Both the position numbers and the translations under genes were made by a program. From an uncultured Akkermansia sp. (lineage in GTDB: Bacteria > Verrucomicrobiota > Verrucomicrobiia > Verrucomicrobiales > Akkermansiaceae), in assembly GCA_904501915.1 (NCBI GenBank), contig CAJGCV010000008.1, positions 1-33,789 of the forward strand: a DNA stretch of 33,789 nucleotides, in the 5' to 3' direction. Positions 8,130 to 17,076 of this stretch are shown in pieces. Position 1 is the stretch's first letter. Each line of letters starts with the position of its first letter. A model generated the notes under the pieces. That model did not search any database. It was not told the DNA's origin and saw only the letters and a list, made by a program, of their open reading frames with translations.

Positions 8130-9683
8130 ATGACCAGGATGCCTCAACTGTTTACCCTCATTCTCGCGTATATCATCCTGCACACGCTGAGCGCGCACGC
8201 ATCCACAGAGAAGAGCGCTGCTGCATTCACAGCACCCCGCGCCATTGTTCTCTTTGTAGCAGATGATCTGGGGTATAACGACACCACCGCATACGGCAAC
8301 AACGGCGGCGTACCCTGCCCAAACGTGCAGAAGCTCGCAGACCAGGGGCTGCTCTTTACCGATGCGCACAGCACCAATTCCGTGTGCACCCCTTCGCGCT
8401 ACTCCATGCTTACAGGGCAATATGCCTGGCGCCAGCGCGGCACCGGCATACTACCCGGAGATGCCGCCCTCATCATCCCCACACGCGACAAAGCCGCCAC
8501 TCTGGGCACTCTGATGCAGCAGGCAGGCTACCGCACAGCCGCCGTCGGCAAATGGCATCTCGGACTCGGAACCGGCAACATCGACTGGAACAAGCCCATC
8601 TCCCCCGCTCCGGCCGAAACCGGGTTTGATTACTCCTTCATCATGGCCGCTACGGGTGACCGAGTCCCCTGCGTCTATGTAGAAAACGGCAAAGTTCGCA
8701 ACCTTACCCCGAATGACCCCATCGAAGTCAATTACCGCGGCAAGGCCTACCCGGGCGTTCCGACCGCAGCCACGCACCCGCAGCTGCTCAAGCCCTGGGG
8801 GCGCCCCAGCGATAAGCAGCACGCCTGCACCATCATCGATGGCATCTCCCGCATCGGCCATATGCGCGGCGGCGCAGCTGCTCTCTGGAAAGACCAGGAT
8901 ATTGCCGACGACATCACCGCGGCTGGCGAGCGTTTCATCGCTGACTGCAACGGTAAACCGCTCTTCCTTTACTTCTGCACCAATGATATCCATGTACCCC
9001 GCGACCCGCACAACCGCTTCCGCGGTAAAAGCCACCTCGGCATCCGGGGTGATGTGACCCTGCAGATGGACGACTCACTGGGCCGTATCATGGCCGCACT
9101 GGAGAATAATGGCTATAGGCAGGAAGAAACGCTCATCATCTTCACCAGCGACAACGGCCCCGTTATCGCGGATGGCTATGAGGACGGCGCACGCGAAGCC
9201 TGCGCCGGGCACCAGCCCGCCGCTCCGTGGCGTGGTGGCAAATACAGTTTCTTCGAAGGCGGTACCCGCGTTCCCTTCATTGTCTCCTGGCCGGGCACCA
9301 TTACCCCCGGCACCAATGCCGCCCTCATGAGCCAGATGGATATAGGCCGCACGCTGGCTGTTCTCTGCGGCATCGAAGTGCCCGAGGGCTCCATGCGAGA
9401 CAGCGAGAACCACCTGCCTGCCCTGCTGGGACGCAGTGACCGGGGGCGCAGCGAGCTGGTGACCCAGGCCTTCGAAGCCCCGCGCTATGCCCTGCGCAGC
9501 GGGCAGTTCAAGTACATACCGAACATGGGGCGTGGCCGCGCCGATCGACAGGGCCGCGGAGAGCAGCTCTACGACCTGAGCACCGACCCCGGCGAGCAGC
9601 ATAACCTGGCCCCGAAGAAGCCGGACAAGGCTGCAGAACTCCGAGCCCGCCTCCGCGAGCTCACCCAGGATTCCGCGCACTGA
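8130..9683 (+). CDS. Secreted type I (Cys-type) sulfatase
   Basis: A 517-residue sulfatase of the formylglycine-dependent alkaline-phosphatase superfamily. A hydrophobic signal peptide covers about residues 1-25 (cleavage near AHA). Metal ligands D45/D46 sit in VADDLGYND. The core signature VCTPSR places the Cys to be oxidised to formylglycine at C86. The conserved GKWHLG motif follows, and the second metal site is TSDNGP with D341/N342. Because it is of Cys type it needs a maturase (anSME or FGE), which is not in the window. In gut Verrucomicrobiota such enzymes desulfate mucin glycans or glycosaminoglycans; the specific linkage cannot be read here. The start at 8130 is the first ATG; ATG at 8139 would also leave an intact signal peptide. 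A likely -10 box TATAGT is at 8111-8116. It appears monocistronic. Confidence 0.92.
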   Translation: MTRMPQLFTLILAYIILHTLSAHASTEKSAAAFTAPRAIVLFVADDLGYNDTTAYGNNGGVPCPNVQKLADQGLLFTDAHSTNSVCTPSRYSMLTGQYAWRQRGTGILPGDAALIIPTRDKAATLGTLMQQAGYRTAAVGKWHLGLGTGNIDWNKPISPAPAETGFDYSFIMAATGDRVPCVYVENGKVRNLTPNDPIEVNYRGKAYPGVPTAATHPQLLKPWGRPSDKQHACTIIDGISRIGHMRGGAAALWKDQDIADDITAAGERFIADCNGKPLFLYFCTNDIHVPRDPHNRFRGKSHLGIRGDVTLQMDDSLGRIMAALENNGYRQEETLIIFTSDNGPVIADGYEDGAREACAGHQPAAPWRGGKYSFFEGGTRVPFIVSWPGTITPGTNAALMSQMDIGRTLAVLCGIEVPEGSMRDSENHLPALLGRSDRGRSELVTQAFEAPRYALRSGQFKYIPNMGRGRADRQGRGEQLYDLSTDPGEQHNLAPKKPDKAAELRARLRELTQDSAH

Positions 9684-9723
9684 TTATACATCGCCAGCCT
9701 GCAACTCTCCCGGACAATACAAA

Positions 9724-9750
9724 AGCGGCAGCCCTGCTCAGGCTGCCGCT
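9724..9750 (-). terminator. Terminator between convergent sulfatase and prs
   Basis: A perfect 10-bp stem, AGCGGCAGCC (9724-9733) with GGCTGCCGCT (9741-9750), has a 7-base loop. On the minus strand it is followed by TTTTG, so it serves prs best; it may also slow transcription arriving from the sulfatase. Confidence 0.75.
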
Positions 9751-9780
9751 GAAATGTGTATATATATCAGGCCGCGTTTC

Positions 9781-10710
9781 TTACACCTCGAAGAGGTGGG
9801 TCACGGAAGCATTGTGGTGAATGTTTGCAATAGCCTGGGCGAAAAGCGGGGCGATGCTCACGGTGTCCACGCGCTCGCCATAGGCCATGGGCACAGAGTC
9901 GGATGTGAGCAGGCACTCGATAGAGCTGTTGGCCAGGCGCTGGCGGGCAGTGTCCGTCAGCACGCCGTGGGAGACGCCGGCGAAAATGCGGGCGGCACCG
10001 TGCTCCTTGAGAATCTTGGCAGCGGCGCAGAGCGTGCCGCCGGATTCAGTCATATCGTCCACCATAAGCACATCCTTGCCCTTCACATCACCGATAACAG
10101 CGTGGGCGTCCACCTCAGTGGCAGAGATACGCTGCTTGGCAACGATGGCGAGGTCTGTGCCGAGAATGTTGGCATAGCTCTTGGCGTTCTTCACACCGCC
10201 GATATCGGGAGAAACAACCACGAGGTTGTTCATATCCTTCACATAGTTGGCCTTGAGGTGCTTGATAAGCACAGGCACACTGTGGAGATGATCCACAGGA
10301 ATTTCAAAGAAGCCCTGAATCTGGGCGGCGTGCAGATCCATGGTCAGCACGCGGTTCACGCCGGCGGCAGTAAGCAGGTTGGCCACCAGCTTGGAGGTGA
10401 TGGGCACTCTGGGCTTGTCCTTGCGGTCCTGGCGGGCGTAGCCGTAGAAGGGAATCACGGCGGTGATGCGGCTGGCACTGGCGCGGCGCACGGCATCCAC
10501 CATCACGAGCAGTTCCATGAGGTTGTGGTTCGTGGGCGGGCAGGTAGGCTGAACAATGAAAGCGTCTGCGCCACGGATGGATTCCTTAATCTGAACGAAG
10601 CTTTCGCCGTCCGGGAAAGTATTGACAGTTGCATCGCACAGGGGAAGACCCATGACCTTGGCAATGTCCTTAGCTAACTGGGGATGAGCGGTACCGCTGA
10701 TAATTTTCAT
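9781..10710 (-). CDS. prs: Ribose-phosphate pyrophosphokinase (PRPP synthase)
   Basis: A 309-residue class I PRPP synthetase, normal length. It transfers pyrophosphate from ATP to ribose-5-phosphate, giving PRPP for purine, pyrimidine, NAD, His and Trp synthesis in the cytosol. Visible motifs are the flexible ATP loop YGYARQDRKDKPRVPI, the metal and ribose-5-phosphate site in TMDLHAAQIQGFF, and the PRPP loop VDDMTESGGT near residue 220. The ATG at 10708-10710 gives the conserved N-terminus MKIISGTAHPQLA. It is transcribed divergently from the exosortase gene, and the promoter regions of the two overlap in the AT-rich stretch 10711-10800. Nothing in the sequence looks unusual. Confidence 0.96.
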   Translation of the reverse strand: MKIISGTAHPQLAKDIAKVMGLPLCDATVNTFPDGESFVQIKESIRGADAFIVQPTCPPTNHNLMELLVMVDAVRRASASRITAVIPFYGYARQDRKDKPRVPITSKLVANLLTAAGVNRVLTMDLHAAQIQGFFEIPVDHLHSVPVLIKHLKANYVKDMNNLVVVSPDIGGVKNAKSYANILGTDLAIVAKQRISATEVDAHAVIGDVKGKDVLMVDDMTESGGTLCAAAKILKEHGAARIFAGVSHGVLTDTARQRLANSSIECLLTSDSVPMAYGERVDTVSIAPLFAQAIANIHHNASVTHLFEV

Positions 10711-10741
10711 GTATGCAGGTGAGGTGTGTGAGCGACTATTC

Positions 10742-10771
10742 TTGACATTTTCGCAAAAATTGCAATACTAA
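10742..10771 (+). promoter_or_regulatory. Promoter of the exosortase operon
   Basis: TTGACA at 10742-10747 is followed 16-18 bp later by an AT-rich -10 region (AATACTAA, 10764-10771). It supports the TTG start at 10801 with a leader of about 25 nt. Confidence 0.55.
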
Positions 10772-10800
10772 ATGCACATTTTAACCGATTTTTTTTCATT

Positions 10801-11769
10801 TTGAACACGCAAAGCCCCACAAATTCATTCTGGAAGAGCCTATCACCCCTCCAATGGGGTGGTTTCAGCGCTCTCCTGGTCAGCATCATCTGGGCCATTG
10901 GGATCTACCCCGGGTTTACAGGCGGTACGTATAGTGCTGCGGAATGGCTGGAATCCTCATGGAACTGGCAGACCGACTACGAACACGGCTGGATGGTTCC
11001 CCTGCTGAGCATTTATATGCTGGTGCATGCTTGTGGCAAACTCAGGGAAACACGTTTTGAAGGCAGTCTCCACGGGCTGTGGTTCATCATTCTGGGAGCA
11101 TTGCTCTTTCTTGCTGCAGTACGCACCCAGCAGGGGCGTCTCGCCATAGGCGGGCTGCCCTTCCTGCTTTCCGGAGCCGTGTGGTGCTACTGGGGCCGTC
11201 TGGCGGCTCTGCGCTGTGCATTCCCCCTGTTCTTTCTGTGGATGAGTATTCCCCTGCCCGGTTTCCAGCAAGCCACGGTAGGCATGCAGCTCATGGCCAC
11301 CAAAGCAGCCCACATCTTCTCCGGGCTCTTCGGTGTGGAAACCGTGGTGGAAGGCACCAACATCACCTTTGCCAAGGGAAACTGGGATTCCTACAGCATA
11401 GCTGGCGGCTGTTCAGGCATGCGATCGCTCATGGCTCTTATCATGGTTTCCTGCGCCTGGGGCTACCTGGCAGACAAACTCACCCTCTGGAAACGCATCA
11501 CCCTGGCATTCAGCGCCATTCCTCTGTCCATTGTGGCCAATGCATTCCGAGTATCCAGCATTTTCATCTGCGCGGAATACATCAACCCGGCGTTTGCATC
11601 CAAAACATGGCACGACTGGTCCGGGCTGCTTTTCTTTTTCCCGGCAAGCCTGCTGGGGCTCATGCTGTTGCATAGCCTGCTCGCCGGAGAAATTCCCTTC
11701 CTGAAACGCCGCAAGACCATCATCACACGCCGTAACACCCCCAGCGACAAGGAGGTAACAGAAGCATGA
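10801..11769 (+). CDS. Exosortase
   Basis: A 322-residue polytopic membrane protein of the exosortase/archaeosortase (EpsH) family. These are transpeptidase-like enzymes thought to process C-terminal sorting signals such as PEP-CTERM during export to the outer surface. The catalytic triad is visible: Cys204 in AGGCSGMRS, Arg250 in NAFRV and His271 in WHDWSG, each at the edge of a hydrophobic helix. About eight hydrophobic segments are present, starting near residue 22. The start is TTG at 10801: it is the first start in frame, falls just after a plausible promoter, and keeps the full first helix. It overlaps epsI by four bases (ATGA), so translation of the pair is coupled. No protein with an evident PEP-CTERM tail is encoded in this window. 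Confidence 0.88.
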   Translation: MNTQSPTNSFWKSLSPLQWGGFSALLVSIIWAIGIYPGFTGGTYSAAEWLESSWNWQTDYEHGWMVPLLSIYMLVHACGKLRETRFEGSLHGLWFIILGALLFLAAVRTQQGRLAIGGLPFLLSGAVWCYWGRLAALRCAFPLFFLWMSIPLPGFQQATVGMQLMATKAAHIFSGLFGVETVVEGTNITFAKGNWDSYSIAGGCSGMRSLMALIMVSCAWGYLADKLTLWKRITLAFSAIPLSIVANAFRVSSIFICAEYINPAFASKTWHDWSGLLFFFPASLLGLMLLHSLLAGEIPFLKRRKTIITRRNTPSDKEVTEA

Positions 11770-12464
11770 ACAAGATACTCCACGCCCTACTTCCCCCGCT
11801 TCTTGCCACCGTGCTGTTCTGTGGCGTGTTCTTTCTACCTCAGCATGACGAGATGCTGGAATCCAGCATCTCCCCGGACATGCCACTAGGCTACAACCTG
11901 CTGGGCTGGCGTGGCATCAAGGTGCAGGAAAGCGAAAAGGAACGCAGCCTTCTGGCTGCCGACACCCGGTTCAGCAAAGCTCAATACACCCAGCTTCCAC
12001 GCGTTCCGTGGGAAGAAAAAAAGCCGGCAGTGGAAGTATCCATCGTATACTCCGGGCAGGATATGAATAATTCGATTCACAGACCGGAGCGCTGCCTTCC
12101 CGCCCAGGGGCATATGGATGTACGCGGCACCGAAAGTGAAATCATTCTTAAAGACGGGCGCACCCTCAAAGTCACCCGGCTCGTATCGCGTGTCGCCGTG
12201 CCGGAACAACCAGGCAAACGCATCAACTTCATTCATTACTACCTGTTTGTCGGGCATCATTCCATCTGCCACACACACCTGCAACGCACACTGCAGGACA
12301 TTCTGGACCGCGTCGTACTGGGGCAAGTGCAACGCTGGGCCTATTTCCAGGCCGGCACCTGCTGGTCACCGGAAATCAACGTAACGGAAGAAGAGGCAGA
12401 CAAGCGGCTGCGCACCCTCATCGGCGAGTTGCTGCCTGGCCAGATTCAATGGGAAAAATTATAG
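11766..12464 (+). CDS. Exosortase-associated EpsI-family protein
   Basis: A 232-residue protein with an N-terminal membrane anchor (about residues 5-26) and a periplasmic domain of the EpsI (DUF3485) family. The family hallmark HRPERCLPAQGH is present. EpsI proteins accompany exosortases in exopolysaccharide and protein-sorting loci; their biochemical role is unresolved. The gene overlaps the exosortase stop (ATGA at 11766-11769) and carries a clear Shine-Dalgarno AAGGAGG at 11749-11755, ten bases before the ATG. That SD is one of few in the GC-rich part of the window. The two genes form a tight operon. Confidence 0.85.
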   Translation: MNKILHALLPPLLATVLFCGVFFLPQHDEMLESSISPDMPLGYNLLGWRGIKVQESEKERSLLAADTRFSKAQYTQLPRVPWEEKKPAVEVSIVYSGQDMNNSIHRPERCLPAQGHMDVRGTESEIILKDGRTLKVTRLVSRVAVPEQPGKRINFIHYYLFVGHHSICHTHLQRTLQDILDRVVLGQVQRWAYFQAGTCWSPEINVTEEEADKRLRTLIGELLPGQIQWEKL

Positions 12465-12510
12465 TCATTCCGACGCCCCCATTAAGTCCTCTGCAAGTCA
12501 TACTTTTCAC

Positions 12511-12539
12511 TTGCCAGCAACCCGGTGGCAAGGTAGAAT
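12511..12539 (+). promoter_or_regulatory. Candidate promoter of the PutA-like gene
   Basis: TTGCCA (12511-12516), a 17-bp spacer and TAGAAT (12534-12539) lie in the gap after epsI. The -10 box ends 10 bases before the ATG at 12550, which argues for that start over the upstream TTG at 12511 and ATG at 12538. Confidence 0.55.
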
Positions 12540-12549
12540 GTGTCAACTT

Positions 12550-15500
12550 ATGGCGGAACTGGACATACAGGCACAACTGGCAGAAGCAAAAAAGCGCAAA
12601 TGGGATGACCGCACCCTGGCCCAACGCTCGGCCGAACTGGCGCAGGAACTGCTGCTCGCCACGCTGAAAGGCATCCGTTCCGATGAGCGCACACTCATCT
12701 CAGCCCTCTCCCGCCTGGCTACAGATAAGAAGAATCTGTTATTCATCCAGCAGTTGTGCGGCACTGTATTCCATGTCACCGACCCTGCAGAACAAGTGGA
12801 GAACCTGCGGCGGCTGCTGGCAGAGCATGGAGGAGTCCCTTCCATATTCAGCACCGTAGGCAAACTCCGTTTCAAAGCCGCCGCCATGGCGGCCCGCAGC
12901 ATGCAAAGTGCCGCCATTGCTGAAGTACAGCGCATTTTCCGCTCCACCTTTGGTGAACTCACCCTGCCAACCCTGGCAGACAAAGTTGCCAAACGGGTAA
13001 AGGAATGTGCCAAAGACGGTCTCACACTGGCACTCAACCCGCTCGTGCCCCAGGTATTCGGCCACAAAAGCGCAGAAAAATACTACAAGCACCTCGAAGC
13101 CATCCTCACCAAACAGGAAGGCGTGGGCATCGTGATTCAGCCCTGGCGGCTCTGCCCCTCACTGAATCCCTACTCCCCCGAAGCCGGAGCCAAAGCCCTG
13201 GCTGAAAAACTGCGTCCTCTGCTCAAACTCTCAGTCAAAGGCAGCAAACCCAGCCCGGTCATCGTAGAAAGCGGACTTTCCCCCACCATGAACATCGTGG
13301 CCGAAGCTTTCCGGCTCGCCATGGCGGGTTCCGCCCTGTACAAAGCCGATGCCGCGCTGGAAATCCCTGCCTACCTGAAAGGCAGCCCCGCACTGCTGCG
13401 CGAAATGACGGAGTGGTCCACAGCCCGCGCAGCCAAGGGAGCAGCCCCCCTCAAGGTACTGCTGGTCAAAGGCAGCCACCTGGATGCCGAACGGGAAATT
13501 TCATACGTGCACGGCACTGCCAACGAAGTCTGCCACAGCAAAAACGACACAGAGGCCCGCTACAAACAACTCGTAGCCACCGCTATGGGCACTAAGGAAA
13601 AAGTGCTTACCCCGGTAGTCGGCACACACAACCTCTTTGATATTGCATACGGTCTCCTCTGCTGGGGACGCGCCGGCCGCAGCGGCAAACCGCAGTTCTG
13701 CTTCATTTCCGGTCTCAGCAACCACACAGGGCGACTTCTGGCAAAAAACGGAGCCGACATTCTGCTCTCCACAGGCGTGACAACAGATGGCGGAGAAGCA
13801 GGTTTTGAATCCTACCTCCTTTCCCTCGTTCAGGAACTGGGCAGGCCGGAAGGCATCCTGGCCACCGGAGGAGAACTGGAACCTAACTCCATGGGCTGGG
13901 GTCGCATGCGCCAACATTTCCTGGCCTCTCTCAGCGGTCGCGAAGAGCAGCAGCATGAAGCTCCGGGAGCAGATGGCTCCTACACCTTCACCCGCATTTC
14001 CGGCATCACAGACCGCGCCCGGATGGACGCCATTCACCGCGCTGCGGCTGAGGAAGCGGAACGCGAGCAGAAACAGCTTCCCCTGCTGATAAACGGGCAG
14101 GAAACAGAATCTGCCCTGCTCTGCATCAGCCGCTCCCTGACCGCCCCGGGCATGGAAGACTACCGCTTCTACTCGGCGGATTTCAACATGGTGAACACCG
14201 TGCTCGACACCGCAGCCCGCGAGGCTGTGCAACTGCCGCCCACCCTGGAAGAACGCCGCATCCACCTGCTGCAAGCCGCCCGTCTGCTGGAAAAACGCAG
14301 CACCGAGTTCATCTCCCTGCTCGTACGCGATGCCGGGCTCACCCTGGAAGAAGCAGACGCCGAAGTCACCAACGCCATTGACTCGTGCCGCTTCTACGAA
14401 CGCAGCATAGTGCAGGAAGGGCTCATGGATGGCACCACACCCAACCCGCTGGGTGTCATCACGGTTGCACCAAGCCGCGTACACCCGCTGGAAGAAGCTA
14501 TGGCCGGCATTGCCGCAGCCTGGGTCACCGGCAACGCCATCATCTACAAACCCTCTACACACACCGTACTGCTGGCCTCCGCACTCACCAGCCTGCTCAA
14601 CGAAGCCGGCTTCGTATTCCCGCGCCTGCAGATGGTACCCTGCCTGGATAACCAGATTGCGCGCAAATTACTTTCCAGCGAGCGCATCAACGGGCTCATC
14701 TACCACGGCAGCGCCAAACACACCAGCGAAATGGCCGCCGCCACAGACGGCCGCCCGGTGCTGGGCGGCACATCCGGCTGCAGCAGCATTTACATTTCCT
14801 CCCAGGGTGACTGGGCACGCGCCATCCGCGACATCACCCGCACACTTTTCCACCGCGCCGGGCAGGACCCCGCCATGCCCCACCTCATCTACGTGCATGC
14901 AGAAGTGTACGATAACCAGCATTTCATGAACGCGCTGCGCGATGCCGTTTCCAGCATTGCGGCACAACCCGGCTGGATGGAAGGCGTCGACATAGGCCCC
15001 ATGGGGCGTCCGCTCAACGATGACCAGCGATACCTGCTGGGCCAGCTGGGGCCAAACGAAGCATGGCTCGTCTCCCCAGCCACCGCAGAAATCGGCTCCC
15101 TGATATGGACACCCGGTGTACGCGTCGGCGTACAACCCGGCAGTGCCTTTGCCCAGGCAGTACACAACGTCCCCGTTCTCGGTCTCATCCGCGTGACCAG
15201 CACCGAAGAAGCAGGCCGCACCCAGCGCAAGCAATCGCAGGAGCGTGCCGTCGGCATCTACTCCCGCGACACTCACGAAATCGACCTCTGGCTCCGGCTC
15301 ACCTCTGCCAGCCAGGTATCCATCAACTGCTGCCCGCTGCCCCGCCCCGGCATTCGCCCTCGCGCCGGCTGGCAGAACACCGCCCCCATGAGCGGCGGCA
15401 ACCACTTCATCACCGCCCTCTGCCAGTGGCAGGAAGTGGCCCGCCCGCAGCACCGCGGCACCCAGCGTAACCTCGCATTCATCCCCTGGGAATCACTCTC

Positions 15501-16011
15501 ACCCAAACCCGGTCCGGATGATACCACCCGCCTCTCCTCCGCCGCTGACTCCATCGGGTACTGGTGGGAAAACGAATTCGGCATCAACCGCGTACTGGAT
15601 GAAAGCCCGGCCTACCGCACCACCCTCACCTACCGTCCGCTTTCTCTCTGCATCCGTGCAGAAAAAGCCACCAGCGATATTGACCTGGCCATAGCGCTCA
15701 TGGCTGCGCTGAAAGCCGGCTGCGATATTCAGCTGAGCACCGCCAGCATGCGCGCGTGGATGCCCCGCGCACTGGAACCGCTGGGGGTCATCATTGCCGT
15801 TGAAAGCCGCGATGAATTTGAAAGCCACTTCCCCTCCATGGCAACATCCGGTACCATGGTGCGCGACACCGCCGCCACCGTAACCACCCTGCAGCGCGCT
15901 GCCCAATGCCGCCTGTCGCTCTGCGCGGAACCCGTACTGGCCAACGGTCGCATCGAATTGCTGCGCTGCCTGCGCGAAGTGATTACCACACAGCTCATCT
16001 CCGCCAGCTAA
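12550..16011 (+). CDS. PutA-like bifunctional fusion, probably a double pseudoenzyme
   Basis: A 1153-residue protein with the layout of bifunctional proline utilization A: an N-terminal helical region, a proline dehydrogenase (PRODH) barrel at about residues 170-450, an aldehyde-dehydrogenase (P5CDH) domain at about 540-950, and a C-terminal ALDH-like extension. Fold signatures survive, such as LLVKG (304-308), GTHN (358-361), PLGVI, KPSTHT and YHGS. Catalytic positions known from E. coli PutA look lost. In PRODH, R431 is L304 and the R555/R556 pair is S425/L426. In P5CDH, AGQRCSA reads AGQDPAM, with the nucleophile Cys replaced by Pro774; the general base Glu of ETGG is Gly, and the PWNFP motif reads PSRVHP. 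The frame is intact over 3.4 kb with host-like codon use, so it is not an ordinary decaying pseudogene. Alignment was by eye. It is followed 6 bp later by menE. Confidence 0.75.
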   Translation: MAELDIQAQLAEAKKRKWDDRTLAQRSAELAQELLLATLKGIRSDERTLISALSRLATDKKNLLFIQQLCGTVFHVTDPAEQVENLRRLLAEHGGVPSIFSTVGKLRFKAAAMAARSMQSAAIAEVQRIFRSTFGELTLPTLADKVAKRVKECAKDGLTLALNPLVPQVFGHKSAEKYYKHLEAILTKQEGVGIVIQPWRLCPSLNPYSPEAGAKALAEKLRPLLKLSVKGSKPSPVIVESGLSPTMNIVAEAFRLAMAGSALYKADAALEIPAYLKGSPALLREMTEWSTARAAKGAAPLKVLLVKGSHLDAEREISYVHGTANEVCHSKNDTEARYKQLVATAMGTKEKVLTPVVGTHNLFDIAYGLLCWGRAGRSGKPQFCFISGLSNHTGRLLAKNGADILLSTGVTTDGGEAGFESYLLSLVQELGRPEGILATGGELEPNSMGWGRMRQHFLASLSGREEQQHEAPGADGSYTFTRISGITDRARMDAIHRAAAEEAEREQKQLPLLINGQETESALLCISRSLTAPGMEDYRFYSADFNMVNTVLDTAAREAVQLPPTLEERRIHLLQAARLLEKRSTEFISLLVRDAGLTLEEADAEVTNAIDSCRFYERSIVQEGLMDGTTPNPLGVITVAPSRVHPLEEAMAGIAAAWVTGNAIIYKPSTHTVLLASALTSLLNEAGFVFPRLQMVPCLDNQIARKLLSSERINGLIYHGSAKHTSEMAAATDGRPVLGGTSGCSSIYISSQGDWARAIRDITRTLFHRAGQDPAMPHLIYVHAEVYDNQHFMNALRDAVSSIAAQPGWMEGVDIGPMGRPLNDDQRYLLGQLGPNEAWLVSPATAEIGSLIWTPGVRVGVQPGSAFAQAVHNVPVLGLIRVTSTEEAGRTQRKQSQERAVGIYSRDTHEIDLWLRLTSASQVSINCCPLPRPGIRPRAGWQNTAPMSGGNHFITALCQWQEVARPQHRGTQRNLAFIPWESLSPKPGPDDTTRLSSAADSIGYWWENEFGINRVLDESPAYRTTLTYRPLSLCIRAEKATSDIDLAIALMAALKAGCDIQLSTASMRAWMPRALEPLGVIIAVESRDEFESHFPSMATSGTMVRDTAATVTTLQRAAQCRLSLCAEPVLANGRIELLRCLREVITTQLISAS

Positions 16012-16017
16012 ACCGCC

Positions 16018-17076
16018 ATGCCCACCCACGCCATCAGCATCGATGGCTGCACCATCACCCCCGGCTCCCTGCCCACATGGAGCCAGCACCAGCAGGGCAT
16101 ACACGCCACCCTGGCAACATTTCTGCAAAACTGGTGGAATGATTCTCCCACCATGCCGCTGCGCACCAGTGGCTCCACCGGCAAACCGAAGCAGATACAG
16201 GCCACCAAAGCAGCTATGCTTGCCAGCGCAGCCGCCACCTGCAGGGCATTCCGGCTCCAGGCCGGACACACCGCCCTGCTCTGCCTGCCGCTCCACTACA
16301 TTGCCGGGCAGATGATGGTGGTACGGGCGCTTTCAGCTGGGCTCAACCTCATCGTCACAGAGCCGAGCTCCACCCCCCTGGCCGAACTGCAGCACGAAAT
16401 AGACTTTGCCCCGCTGGTGCCCATGCAGCTGACCAGCACCCTGGCACACCCCAGAGGGGCAGCACAGCTCGCGCGCGTGCGCAACCTGCTGCTGGGTGGC
16501 AGCTTTGTGGATGCAGCCCTGGAAGAACAGCTGCAGCACCTCCCCACGCACGCCTTTGCCTCCTACGGCATGACCGAAACCCTCTCTCACATTGCGCTGC
16601 GAGCCCTCAACGGACCTCAGCGCAGCAATTTCTACACCCCCCTGCCCGGGGTGCAGGCCAGTCTTTCAGAAACCGGCACTCTCAGAATCAGCGTTCCCTA
16701 CCTGGGTATTGACTCCCTGCAAACAAACGATCTGGCAGAAATCGCCCCCGATGGGCGTTTCCGCATTCTAGGGCGGGTGGATGCCGTCATCAACTCCGGC
16801 GGCATCAAAATACAGGCAGAAGACATCGAACGCCACCTGCAGGCCACCACCGGGCTGCAACTCATAGCCCTTCCCGCACCGCACCCCGTACTCGGGCAAT
16901 GCGTTGCCCTACTCTGGGAAGGCCCGGCAGAAGCAGAACAAGCCCTCCACACCGCCTGCGCCACCCTCCCGCGCTACCAGCAGCCGCGCCACATCCTCCA
17001 CACCCCCTTACCCCGCACGGAAAGCGGCAAACCTGCCCGCAGCCAGGCGGCACAGCTCCTTGCAACACTACTATGA
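16018..17076 (+). CDS. menE: o-Succinylbenzoate-CoA ligase-like AMP-forming enzyme
   Basis: A 352-residue member of the ANL adenylate-forming superfamily, short as in MenE proteins of Bacteroidota and Verrucomicrobiota. MenE activates o-succinylbenzoate with ATP and CoA in menaquinone synthesis. Visible core motifs are the phosphate loop RTSGSTGKPK (residues 49-58), YGMTET (183-188), the hinge Asp255 in GRVDAVINSGG, and the C-terminal lysine K338 in RTESGK that catalyses adenylation. All key residues are present. It starts 6 bp after the PutA-like gene and overlaps the next gene by four bases, so it lies in an operon with both. Other men genes are not in the window, so the MenE call rests on length and motif style; a related acyl-CoA ligase is the alternative. 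Confidence 0.78.
   Translation: MPTHAISIDGCTITPGSLPTWSQHQQGIHATLATFLQNWWNDSPTMPLRTSGSTGKPKQIQATKAAMLASAAATCRAFRLQAGHTALLCLPLHYIAGQMMVVRALSAGLNLIVTEPSSTPLAELQHEIDFAPLVPMQLTSTLAHPRGAAQLARVRNLLLGGSFVDAALEEQLQHLPTHAFASYGMTETLSHIALRALNGPQRSNFYTPLPGVQASLSETGTLRISVPYLGIDSLQTNDLAEIAPDGRFRILGRVDAVINSGGIKIQAEDIERHLQATTGLQLIALPAPHPVLGQCVALLWEGPAEAEQALHTACATLPRYQQPRHILHTPLPRTESGKPARSQAAQLLATLL

Noticed and set aside
9754..10677. A 307-codon plus-strand frame opposite prs
   Set aside because: Its content is the antisense of a clear PRPP synthase and includes the terminator region.
16899..17072. Upstream extension of the membrane protein after menE
   Set aside because: It only shadows menE in another frame and is Pro/His-rich; the ATGA overlap at 17073 is a normal coupled start.
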